Positions 24,359-29,952 of a stretch of 46,712 nucleotides of DNA are shown in pieces. The number at the start of each line of letters is the position of its first letter. Position 1 is the first letter of the stretch. The stretch is from IMG/VR virus record IMGVR_UViG_3300019487_000045, positions 1 to 46,712 of that record. One strand, 5' to 3'. Both the position numbers and the translations under genes were made by a program. Source of the stretch: a virus. The notes under the pieces are model-generated. The model was not told where the DNA came from and ran no database searches. It saw nothing but the letters and a program-made list of their open reading frames with translations.

Positions 24359-24388
24359 ACTCACCTACCTACTCACTTACTCACTTAC
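24359..24388 (+). repeat. CTCACTTA-type microsatellite, locus 1
   Basis: Short tandem units of CTCACTTA with CTCACCTA variants. The tract would be at the very 5' end of the 24399 transcript, 10 nt before the start codon. Similar tracts occur at 25877-25916 and 26656-26703. Confidence 0.75.
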
Positions 24389-24398
24389 GAGGCACGCC

Positions 24399-25037
24399 AT
24401 GCTCACTTATGCGTCTTTTAGCGGCGGAGAACTCACGCTGCTGCCAGCTCCCACCTCCCCTCGCTCTTTCTGGCGAGATATGCGGCGGAGGGAGGCGGAG
24501 TACCTGGAGTCGCGGCGGTGGCGCGACTCCATAGACCCAGACGAGCCACCCCGGCCCATGCCCCTCCGGCCAGACGGCCAGAGCGCCCGGAGGGAGGCGC
24601 TGACGCCATATATGCGACTCGAGGAGCGGCACCCGAATCACCGCGACTTCGGCGAGGAGGAGCTCGCCGAAGTCGCCGCGGCTAATGAGCGCGACTGGCA
24701 GGCAGTGTGCGAATTTCTGAGAGGCAAACTACCCCTCCATTCGGGGATACACACCGTAGTAGACGAGCAGGGGCTGCCGTTCCCCATGCATGTACGTATA
24801 GCCACCTCCGGGCTGCCGGTGGCGGAGACCACGAGACCGAGGTATGAGCCGCCAGCGCCGCTAAACAGGCCCTGCTCGTATATGTGCCACTCACCAGAGG
24901 CGGTGCACTGTATGCCCGGCGTCTGCCGGGCCACACCAGAGGCCGCGCGGCGGTACGTGCCTGGCACCAAAGTGCTCCTGGAGTTCGCCTGCCGCTACGC
25001 CGCGGAGACTCTCCGCGAGCTCGGATTTGAGGCATGA
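24399..25037 (+). CDS. Unknown protein of the GC-rich island
   Basis: 212 aa. GAGG lies 7 nt before the ATG, right after the microsatellite. The N-terminal half is Arg/Pro/Glu-rich (RSFWRDMRRREAEYLESRRWR, PDEPPRPMPLRPDG). The second half has a Cys cluster (CSYMCHSPEAVHCMPGVC) and a C-terminal helix. Codon use is richer in GC than in neighbouring early genes, and the flanks are hairpin-dense, which suggests acquired DNA. No family recognised. Confidence 0.55.
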   Translation: MLTYASFSGGELTLLPAPTSPRSFWRDMRRREAEYLESRRWRDSIDPDEPPRPMPLRPDGQSARREALTPYMRLEERHPNHRDFGEEELAEVAAANERDWQAVCEFLRGKLPLHSGIHTVVDEQGLPFPMHVRIATSGLPVAETTRPRYEPPAPLNRPCSYMCHSPEAVHCMPGVCRATPEAARRYVPGTKVLLEFACRYAAETLRELGFEA

Positions 25038-25058
25038 GACATAGGTGCGGTCTATCAT

Positions 25059-25084
25059 CCGCCCCGCTGCAGTGAGCGGGGCGG
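25059..25084 (+). other. GC-rich hairpin after the 24399 gene
   Basis: A perfect 10-bp stem, CCGCCCCGCT with AGCGGGGCGG, around the hexaloop GCAGTG, begins 21 nt after the stop codon. No T-run follows, so it may stabilise the 3' end or pause polymerase rather than terminate. Confidence 0.6.
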
Positions 25085-25145
25085 CCAGATACACCGGCCA
25101 TGTTGGCCATAATCACAATTTCCCCCTAAAAGATGGAGACAGACC

Positions 25146-25610
25146 ATGAGCATGACCGCACAAGCAGCTAGCGCCTACTTAGATTCGTGCCTGGAGCCAG
25201 ACGGGCTCCCGCCGGCGGCGGCAGACGGGCGTGACGTACACGACGCCTATGCCGCTCTAGGGAGGGGGTTTGATGACTTTTTTGCCTGGCAAAGTAAACT
25301 CTTGGCCGCCGCGGCGGCTGGAACCGGCAGGGCCGGACCCTGCCCCATCAGCGAGGCCGAGTTCAGGGACCTGGCTCCGGAGCTCACTCTCACTCTATTT
25401 AGCAGGAAGGTAAATACAGTCAAAAAATACGGAAAACCGCGTGCCAATACAAAAACTGGGCAGCTCAGCGGGGGCCGCTTCGAGTCAGGCGCATTCGGCT
25501 ACTGGTTTGGTGGTCAAATTACCCTCGAAATCGGGGGTAAGAACGTGATTTTTCAGTGCGGCGGAAAGCTAGTGGCCGTGAAAAGCCAAGACGGAAAAAA
25601 AATAGACTAA
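25146..25610 (+). CDS. Unknown protein of the GC-rich island
   Basis: 154 aa. GGAGA lies about 10 nt upstream of the ATG. The N-terminal half is helical and Ala-rich (AASAYLDSCLEPDG, LGRGFDDFFAWQSKLLAAAAAG). The second half is basic and strand-rich (VNTVKKYGKPRANTKTG, FGYWFGGQITLEIGGKNVIFQCGGKLVAV), possibly a nucleic-acid-binding beta domain. It is followed at 30 nt by a strong terminator, so this gene and the 24399 gene form one transcription unit from the 24320 promoter. Confidence 0.55.
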   Translation: MSMTAQAASAYLDSCLEPDGLPPAAADGRDVHDAYAALGRGFDDFFAWQSKLLAAAAAGTGRAGPCPISEAEFRDLAPELTLTLFSRKVNTVKKYGKPRANTKTGQLSGGRFESGAFGYWFGGQITLEIGGKNVIFQCGGKLVAVKSQDGKKID

Positions 25611-25639
25611 AAAATAGACTAGCCCCCCAGAGCGAGCAC

Positions 25640-25677
25640 ATAGCCCGGCGTACGCGAGTACGTACCGGGCTATTTTT
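25640..25677 (+). terminator. Strong intrinsic terminator with GCGA tetraloop
   Basis: Outer stem ATAGCCCGG/CCGGGCTAT (9 bp), inner stem CGTAC/GTACG (5 bp), a GCGA tetraloop and a TA bulge on the 3' side, followed by TTTT. The complementary strand also begins with A-rich sequence, but the T-run favours the plus direction. It ends the two-gene unit. Confidence 0.85.
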
Positions 25678-25680
25678 ATG

Positions 25681-25870
25681 CGCCCGCCCAGGCGGGCGGC
25701 CAGCCCCGCAGCTGGCGGGCCTAGGACGCGATCTGCGGCGTGCGGCAGGCCTGGCGGGCCGAGGCCAGGCCGGCCGCACGAGCACGCCCTGGCGGGCCGC
25801 TGGCGAGCGCACAGGGCCAGCCAGCGGCGAGCTGCCGGCGGGCGGGCTGGCGGGTAGCCGGCCCGCCGAG
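25681..25870. repeat. Very GC-rich iteron-like tract
   Basis: About 190 bp of almost pure G+C. It contains three exact CTGGCGGGCC decamers (25712-25721, 25751-25760, 25789-25798) and a fourth partial copy (25847-25854), spaced 39, 38 and 58 nt. It begins with a perfect 8-bp hairpin CGCCCGCC/GGCGGGCG with a 2-nt loop. No open frame here looks coding. It could be a replication origin, a protein-binding array or a packaging site; the sequence does not decide. Confidence 0.5.
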
Positions 25871-25876
25871 TGGAAT

Positions 25877-25916
25877 CACCCACCTACTCACCTACTCACC
25901 TACTCACTTACTCACC
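25877..25916 (+). repeat. CTCACTTA-type microsatellite, locus 2
   Basis: Units of CTCACCTA and CTCACTTA, about five in a row, directly after the GC-rich tract and 150 nt upstream of the next gene. Confidence 0.75.
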
Positions 25917-26068
25917 CGCACGGCCCCCAAGGAACACTTACTGGACCAAGGAAAACCTTGGCTCTTGGAAGCGGATAGCAGCCCATAATTCAGACTGGTA
26001 TTGATGCTAGGGGGCTGTTTTTGTAAACAGATTGTCAGGAAGTTAGCCGCTGCTTTAAGGAACATCTA
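25917..26068. other. Non-coding leader with hairpins
   Basis: Holds a perfect hairpin CCAAGG-AAAA-CCTTGG (25946-25961) and a weaker possible terminator, CAGCCC (25979-25984) with GGGCTG (26012-26017) followed by TTTTT. No gene is seen. AAGGA at 26057-26061 serves the GTG start at 26069. Confidence 0.4.
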
Positions 26069-26317
26069 GTGGACCCCAAAATAGACAGGCAAAACGCCAT
26101 CCAAGCCCTTAGCTGGTGTGACCAGATTTGCCAAGCGCTCCAAGACGGGGATGAGGACGCCATCCACCTCATGCGAGGCAAGTTGGTGTACTTTTTCGCC
26201 AAAGCTGAGGAGCTAGACATCGTGGCGGCGGTCGATCTGGTCAGAACTAAGGCACTGCTGGTCCTCAAAGAGCAAGGTAAACAAGGAGAACAAGGAGAAT
26301 CCGATGAATCGAATTAG
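26069..26317 (+). CDS. Small helical protein
   Basis: 82 aa from a GTG with AAGGA about 8 nt upstream. Predicted all-helical: QNAIQALSWCDQICQALQDG, DAIHLMRGKLVYFFAKAEEL, IVAAVDLVRTKALLVLKEQG, with a Gln/Gly/Glu-rich tail. The tail contains a short AAGGAGAA-type tandem (Lys-Gln-Gly-Glu repeats). Function unknown. Confidence 0.6.
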   Translation: MDPKIDRQNAIQALSWCDQICQALQDGDEDAIHLMRGKLVYFFAKAEELDIVAAVDLVRTKALLVLKEQGKQGEQGESDESN

Positions 26318-26418
26318 TCCACGGGACGCGATCGATGCGTCTATCGCCACGAGGATGGGACCACTGCTTATGCGGCAGCGATGGCTCACTTCAATCCACC
26401 AACCGAGGAATCGTCACT

Positions 26419-26589
26419 ATGCAACGTCGCTACCGAGTCAGTTGGCGCGGGCCGTACGACGGACAGAGAAATAACGACCGGATCCTGACGCTGACAGCCA
26501 AGAACAAGAAACAGGCCCTGGAATTGGTCGGTCGCCTGTTCCCGATGAAGAAGATAAGGGTGGAATACCTGACCACCCAGAAGAAGTAA
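26419..26589 (+). CDS. Small basic protein
   Basis: 56 aa from the ATG at 26419 (MQRRYRVSWRGPYDG); upstream codons in frame look non-coding and the usual small-protein start is here. Strand-helix-strand pattern: RRYRVSWRG, KNKKQALELVGRLFPM, KIRVEYLTT. Its stop codon lies inside the second copy of the 52-bp repeat, and a terminator follows at once. Function unknown. Confidence 0.55.
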   Translation: MQRRYRVSWRGPYDGQRNNDRILTLTAKNKKQALELVGRLFPMKKIRVEYLTTQKK

Positions 26590-26632
26590 TATCGTCGCTG
26601 CTGCGACGTTTTTACTACTTCCAGGTGGCTTG
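26581..26632 (+). repeat. 52-bp imperfect direct repeat, copy 2
   Basis: Counterpart of 21761-21812, same orientation, 41/52 identical by my count. It begins in the last codons of the 26419 gene and includes a terminator and the block TACTTCCAGGTGGCTTG. Confidence 0.6.
26593..26613 (+). terminator. Intrinsic terminator
   Basis: Perfect 6-bp stem CGTCGC/GCGACG with loop TGCT, then TTTTT, starting 4 nt after the stop of the 26419 gene. Confidence 0.85.
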
Positions 26633-26655
26633 ATATAGCAAACCAGCCGCACCCA

Positions 26656-26703
26656 CTCACTTACTCACTTACTCACTTACTCACTTACTCACTTACTCAC
26701 TCA
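26656..26703 (+). repeat. CTCACTTA microsatellite, locus 3
   Basis: The purest locus: five exact CTCACTTA units followed by a partial one. It lies between a terminator and the 26747 gene, so it is the probable upstream DNA of a new transcription unit. Confidence 0.85.
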
Positions 26704-26746
26704 CCACATTGTCCCTTGATTTCTGTTTTCTGGAGGGATTCGTCAC

Positions 26747-27013
26747 ATGCTAGCTTTATCGTTCGTGGACGCCATCCGCCAGGATGGCTATCGTCTCCTG
26801 CGCGTCTCGAGAACCAACCGGCGATACGCCGGCGAGCACGCCGTGCTCGCTATGGACCGGGACTACATCGTCACCTACGTCTTTGTGCCTCACGGCGGGT
26901 GCTATGGGGCGTGCTGCCACCGGCAGAAAATAATCCGGTCCACCGGTCGGGCCGAGGCACGGGTGGAGTTTCTACGAAGGTTTCCCCTAGCCGATGTGAT
27001 TCGAGTGGACTGA
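26747..27013 (+). CDS. Unknown protein carrying a palindromic in-frame insert
   Basis: 88 aa. GGAGG lies 10 nt before the ATG, with TTCGTCAC immediately before it. The segment NRRYAGEHAVLAMDRDY (residues about 24-40) is encoded by a palindromic repeat also found in the E1-like gene at 30545. The rest has a Cys-rich patch (GGCYGACCHRQKIIR) and a helical C-terminus. No family recognised. A strong hairpin follows the stop. Confidence 0.6.
   Translation: MLALSFVDAIRQDGYRLLRVSRTNRRYAGEHAVLAMDRDYIVTYVFVPHGGCYGACCHRQKIIRSTGRAEARVEFLRRFPLADVIRVD
26831..26856 (+). repeat. Palindromic element, copy A (in coding sequence)
   Basis: 26 bp identical to 30545-30570; the core hairpin is GCGAGCAC-GCC-GTGCTCGC (26832-26850). 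In frame it encodes GEHAVLAM. About 20 bp upstream are also clearly related between the two copies. Confidence 0.8.
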
Positions 27014-27028
27014 GTGACGGTGTGCATC

Positions 27029-27059
27029 CCCACCCACCGGCAGTTGTGCGGTGGGTGGG
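27029..27059 (+). other. 11-bp hairpin after the 26747 gene
   Basis: CCCACCCACCG pairs perfectly with CGGTGGGTGGG around a 9-nt loop, 16 nt after the stop codon. There is no T-run, so it is more likely an mRNA-end stabiliser or a factor-dependent terminator. Confidence 0.6.
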
Positions 27060-27156
27060 CTTATGTACCGTTATCGCGCTTCTCGTAGCTAAACGGCGCA
27101 GCACCGGTTGGCTATCAAAGAACAGCAGGGGAAATGGCCATAAAGGATCATAGCCA

Positions 27157-27456
27157 ATGAAGAATCTGCAATCATTTCACTGGGAGTGGCTGAAATCGCG
27201 ATCATTTACCTTAGAGCAGGCCGAGACCACAGCGAAACACATCGACCGGGCTTGCCGCCTGTCTCCGCTGCTCGGCGATGAGAGGGCTGATACCGTTGTC
27301 ATCAACAGTGAAGACGGATCAACTCTGACCATCAACTTAGCGTTCACCATTGCCTTAGGGCCGTGGACTGGCATTATTTCCGAGCACTTTCCGCCAATCA
27401 TTGTTCACAGCACAGACACCACCGTGGAGGTAAAGCCTGACCGATCCACTGGATGA
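27157..27456 (+). CDS. Unknown small early protein
   Basis: 99 aa with AAGGA about 9 nt before the ATG. A helical N-terminus (FHWEWLKSRSFTLEQAETTAKHI) precedes beta strands (DTVVINSEDGSTLTINLAFTI). It ends shortly before a small acidic frame that overlaps it. Function unknown. Confidence 0.65.
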   Translation: MKNLQSFHWEWLKSRSFTLEQAETTAKHIDRACRLSPLLGDERADTVVINSEDGSTLTINLAFTIALGPWTGIISEHFPPIIVHSTDTTVEVKPDRSTG

Positions 27457-27574
27457 CGACAGAGATCAAACCAACCCCAACGACATGAATGGGGATGATT
27501 GGGCTGAGTTTTATCACGAACTCGGCCCGGACTACGAGGATTACATGGACCACGACCACTCAATGGACGCTTAA
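27437..27574 (+). CDS. Possible small acidic protein with CTG start
   Basis: 45 aa if read from the CTG at 27437, which has GGAGG 6 nt upstream inside the previous gene; from the ATG at 27485 it is 29 aa. It contains DDDRDQTNPND and EFYHELGPDYEDYMDHDH, extremely acidic like some phage DNA-mimic or anti-nuclease peptides. Its stop is followed by the AAGGAG of the next gene. CTG starts are rare, so caution is due. Confidence 0.4.
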   Translation: MTDPLDDDRDQTNPNDMNGDDWAEFYHELGPDYEDYMDHDHSMDA

Positions 27575-27590
27575 CATAAGGAGAAACCTA

Positions 27591-28094
27591 ATGCAGAGTT
27601 TCAGACTGGGAATTGGACATCACCCACAAGGACCGTCGGGAGGGGTGGGCTGCGTCAACGAGATCGCCTCGGTGCTGGCCGGCGAGAAGTGGAGCGATAA
27701 CGCTTCCTGCGTCGATCAGTTCTGCCGGGAGATGGCAATTGCCTACAACGACTCGTTTGACGACGACGACGAACTGAACGCCGATGAGTATACCCAGGGA
27801 TTGCCTTGGAGGCTGGTCGGCACGGCCAGCGAGAAGCAGGGGAAGGCGCGTCGGAAAATGCTGGCTGAATTCTACGAGTCCTACAGCGACGACTATAGTC
27901 CAGAGACCCACTGCGATATCCTCTCTAGCGAGAGGATTGGTTCATTAGCCGGAAGACTTATCGTTACCGCGACGACTCGTCCAGACGCCAGGCGGTGCCT
28001 GGAAGAGATGCTGGCCCTCACCGAGATCAAGGAACCGGCCTGTCAGGACGTATGCCTGGTGGGGGCCGCCGGAAACGAAGGACCGAACATCTGA
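27591..28094 (+). CDS. Conserved hypothetical protein (AGExWSD...CVxxFxR type)
   Basis: 167 aa from the ATG at 27591 with AAGGAG 8 nt upstream. CVNEIASVLAGEKWSDNASCVDQFCREMAIAYND followed by LPWRLVGTASEKQGKARRKMLAEF is a pattern I recognise from a widespread phage and actinobacterial hypothetical family: two spaced Cys, a WSD motif, then an LVGT motif. The biochemical role is unknown. It is the last gene before the ubiquitin-like cassette and is separated from it by 119 bp containing a hairpin. Confidence 0.65.
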   Translation: MQSFRLGIGHHPQGPSGGVGCVNEIASVLAGEKWSDNASCVDQFCREMAIAYNDSFDDDDELNADEYTQGLPWRLVGTASEKQGKARRKMLAEFYESYSDDYSPETHCDILSSERIGSLAGRLIVTATTRPDARRCLEEMLALTEIKEPACQDVCLVGAAGNEGPNI

Positions 28095-28130
28095 CAAATG
28101 TCACGCCCGCATTTTCGTCACACTGCTTAA

Positions 28131-28151
28131 AGCGAGCACCCTGTGCTTGCT
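28131..28151 (+). repeat. Palindromic element relative (intergenic)
   Basis: AGCGAGCAC pairs with GTGCTTGCT (one wobble) around a 3-nt loop, followed by TAGCGCTGGCTGGCTTGC. It is related to the hairpins at 26831, 30545 and 33059. It lies in the leader of the ubiquitin-like gene between two TTCGTCAC motifs (28114-28121, 28188-28195). Confidence 0.6.
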
Positions 28152-28213
28152 AGCGCTGGCTGGCTTGCTTAGGCAGGAAACTTACGTTTCGTCACTTTTT
28201 TAGGAGGATTAGT

Positions 28214-28438
28214 ATGCGCGTCACGATTCGGTATGGGACCGGCAACGAAACAACCACGGAGTTTCCAGATGGAACCACGCTGAGCGATGTCATTGGTAAC
28301 CCCAATGTGCGCGGTCTCTTGGGCTACGGCCAGAATGTCGTCGGCCACATCGGCGGCATTCCTCAGCAGGACTCCCTGACTCTGTTTAATGGGGTTGTGG
28401 TGGAGATCCACGACAAGCAGAGCCAAAAGGGGTCATAG
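28214..28438 (+). CDS. Ubiquitin-like (beta-grasp) protein
   Basis: 74 aa with AGGAGG 7 nt before the ATG. The layout is beta-grasp: strands MRVTIRYG and ETTTEFPDG, TTLSDVIGNPNVRGLLG as the helix, then NVVGHIGG, a SLTLFNGVVVEIHD strand and a short free tail DKQSQKGS. The C-terminus is Lys-Gly-Ser rather than Gly-Gly. In PRTRC systems the C protein (Prok_Ub family) has this size and fold and often ends near a single Gly. Genes for E2-like, E1-like and JAMM proteins follow within 4 kb, so it is the likely conjugated or carrier protein of the cassette. Confidence 0.75.
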   Translation: MRVTIRYGTGNETTTEFPDGTTLSDVIGNPNVRGLLGYGQNVVGHIGGIPQQDSLTLFNGVVVEIHDKQSQKGS

Positions 28439-28538
28439 AAAGAGGACGGATCGCGAATAGGGGCGACCTGGGGGCGGGGCCAAGACTGCCCCTGGGTTGG
28501 CCTCTACTCCCGATTCCTCGTCAGTAAAAGGAGAGGGT

Positions 28539-28817
28539 ATGCCGTATGTAAGAATTGTCTACGTCCCCATCGATAGCAGCCACCGTTATTGCGGGCTCGA
28601 GGGAGCCATTGTCCGCGTGAACTACCTTCCGGCAAGCGGAATAGAAGTCGTCTATGCGGCGGACAGACTCCCGTGCCGGCCCGGATGCGAATCCGACCAT
28701 CCCCAGTCGGTGGGTGCTTTCTGTGAAGAAGTCCCAGCACATCTAGTACAGCCTGGGGGTCCAGGCACGCACGAACTCGGACCAATCTTTATCCCGCCAA
28801 TCACTAACCCTAACTAG
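28539..28817 (+). CDS. Cys-containing protein of the ubiquitin-like cassette
   Basis: 92 aa from the ATG at 28539 with AAGGAG 6 nt upstream. It has five Cys including LPCRPGCESDHP, and a strand-rich N-terminus (YVRIVYVPIDSSHRYC, AIVRVNYLPASGIEVVYA). It sits between the ubiquitin-like and E2-like genes and is separated from the latter by only 9 nt. It might be a RING-like adaptor, but the Cys spacing does not match a RING or treble clef, so no function is assigned. Confidence 0.6.
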   Translation: MPYVRIVYVPIDSSHRYCGLEGAIVRVNYLPASGIEVVYAADRLPCRPGCESDHPQSVGAFCEEVPAHLVQPGGPGTHELGPIFIPPITNPN

Positions 28818-28826
28818 GAGAATGTT

Positions 28827-29588
28827 ATGGCAATGAAAAATTGCATCGTCATCGACGAGGATGGAGTGGCCCAAAAAGTCACAGTCAAAACCTTCGAAGC
28901 CGGGGAGATACAAAACGCCCTCTACAGGGTCTCACAGAGCGGGTTCCACAGGATCGATTCGGTGTTTATGGTGGACGGCCAGCCCGTGACTATGGCACTC
29001 AACAACAACGGAGTGACTCTGGCGGCGGTCCAACTCCGGCAACTGCCGATCACCACCAACTACATGCTGAATGATAGTGTGCTGAACCCTTGCTGGGCGA
29101 CACTGACAGACGGTGTGCGCATGACTTGCATCTTCGTACCACCAGACAACATGAAGCTATGGCTGACCGTGGAACTCGTGAGCATAGAGAAGCGGACCAC
29201 GATCCGTGAACTCGTGAGCATAGAGAAGCGGACCACGATCCGTAACGTGTTGATCTATGCCCAGGCGGCTGGGCAGACCGGCTACTTCCGGCTCCCGCTC
29301 CCTAATATTCACACCGATAGCCGGCTGTGCCCGAACCGGGAGCATGAAGAATGGGCGAACCACCTCACCGGAGAAAATGCAAACAACATCGAGCTGTTGC
29401 TCAAAAAAGCCATCCGTCACGTCGTTGAGAGCGTCTGGAATAAGGACCTGGCTCCAGCCAACTCAGCGACCAGGCAAATATTCAGTTTCGATCCCCAGAC
29501 ACTCACCAACCAGACCATCCCCAGCGAGTGGTGGACGAGCTGCCAGCGCGTCTCGCGGCTAGAAATGGAGGTTCTCCATGCTAACTAA
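28827..29588 (+). CDS. E2-like protein (PRTRC-B/Prok-E2_D type)
   Basis: 253 aa with AGGAG 7 nt upstream. The key block is YFRLPLPNIHTDSRLCPNREH, with Cys168 in the place of the active Cys of bacterial E2-D proteins, where PRTRC-B members have a PxxNxHxDGRxC-type motif. Upstream strands (VFMVDGQPVTMAL, TCIFVPPDN) and downstream helices (NNIELLLKKAIRHVVESVW) fit the family. An exact 36-bp tandem duplication repeats 12 residues (116-127 and 128-139) before the active block. The gene overlaps the next start by 11 nt. Confidence 0.7.
   Translation: MAMKNCIVIDEDGVAQKVTVKTFEAGEIQNALYRVSQSGFHRIDSVFMVDGQPVTMALNNNGVTLAAVQLRQLPITTNYMLNDSVLNPCWATLTDGVRMTCIFVPPDNMKLWLTVELVSIEKRTTIRELVSIEKRTTIRNVLIYAQAAGQTGYFRLPLPNIHTDSRLCPNREHEEWANHLTGENANNIELLLKKAIRHVVESVWNKDLAPANSATRQIFSFDPQTLTNQTIPSEWWTSCQRVSRLEMEVLHAN
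29172..29243 (+). repeat. Exact 36-bp tandem duplication in the E2-like gene
   Basis: Two identical 36-nt units (29172-29207, 29208-29243) starting GAACTCGTGAGC, in frame, encode ELVSIEKRTTIR twice. Perfect identity indicates a recent event or an assembly artefact. Confidence 0.9.
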
Positions 29589-29952
29589 CCCACAAATCGA
29601 TCAGCGAGTGAGTTCCCTCCTCCATCCGGATCAGCAGGGGATGATTGTTGAAATTATAGATGACTCGATTGGCGTCAGGTTTGATGCACCAAGCGAACCA
29701 GAGCCGGCTGCCGAGGAGAACCTCTATCGGCAGCTGCTGGTCGATTTTTCCGTCAGGTCTGGAGATCCAGACGAAATCCAGGGTATGGACTTACCTCTGT
29801 TTGTCCACTGGCTGTTCAAACGTAGCAGTGAATTCCCGCAACAGGTCCAGGAAATTAAGGACACCGTCATAAGCGCCCGGGGGCAAGTTATCGACCTGCT
29901 GCGATCTGAGATCGCACGTAGACTTATTCAGGAGATGTGCAATGAAACATAA
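29578..29952 (+). CDS. Unknown protein coupled to E2-like and E1-like genes
   Basis: 124 aa. The ATG (29578) lies before the E2 stop and its stop lies after the E1 start, so all three are translationally coupled; GGAGG precedes the ATG. First part: small strand-rich domain (GMIVEIIDDSIGVRF). Second part: helices (QLLVDFSVRSGDPDE, FVHWLFKRSSEFPQQVQEIK, VIDLLRSEIARRLIQEM). It is a conserved-position candidate for one of the unassigned PRTRC components (E or F), without sequence proof. Confidence 0.65.
   Translation: MLTNPQIDQRVSSLLHPDQQGMIVEIIDDSIGVRFDAPSEPEPAAEENLYRQLLVDFSVRSGDPDEIQGMDLPLFVHWLFKRSSEFPQQVQEIKDTVISARGQVIDLLRSEIARRLIQEMCNET

Larger units (their letters stand above)
23858..24398. 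other. Non-coding control region
   Basis: 541 bp with no convincing gene. The left part (to 24090) is of average composition and holds only ORFs under 30 codons. The middle has a palindrome with divergent promoter elements (24095-24155). From about 24200 to 24320 the DNA is extremely G+C-rich (runs such as GGCGGCGCGGGGCGGCGCG). The end has a promoter (24320-24348) and a CTCACTTA microsatellite (24359-24388). Confidence 0.6.

Noticed and set aside
24139-24534. Plus-strand frame crossing the promoter and microsatellite
   Set aside because: It reads through a sigma70-like promoter and tandem repeats; the 24399 gene in another frame starts after them with a ribosome site.
26304-26474. Alternative frame MNRISPRDAIDASIA overlapping two small genes
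   Set aside because: It overlaps both the 26069 and 26419 genes and turns Arg-rich after 20 codons; possible but not supported.
24359-26703. CTCACTTA tracts as a CRISPR array
   Set aside because: Units are 8 bp and contiguous with no spacers; no cas genes.
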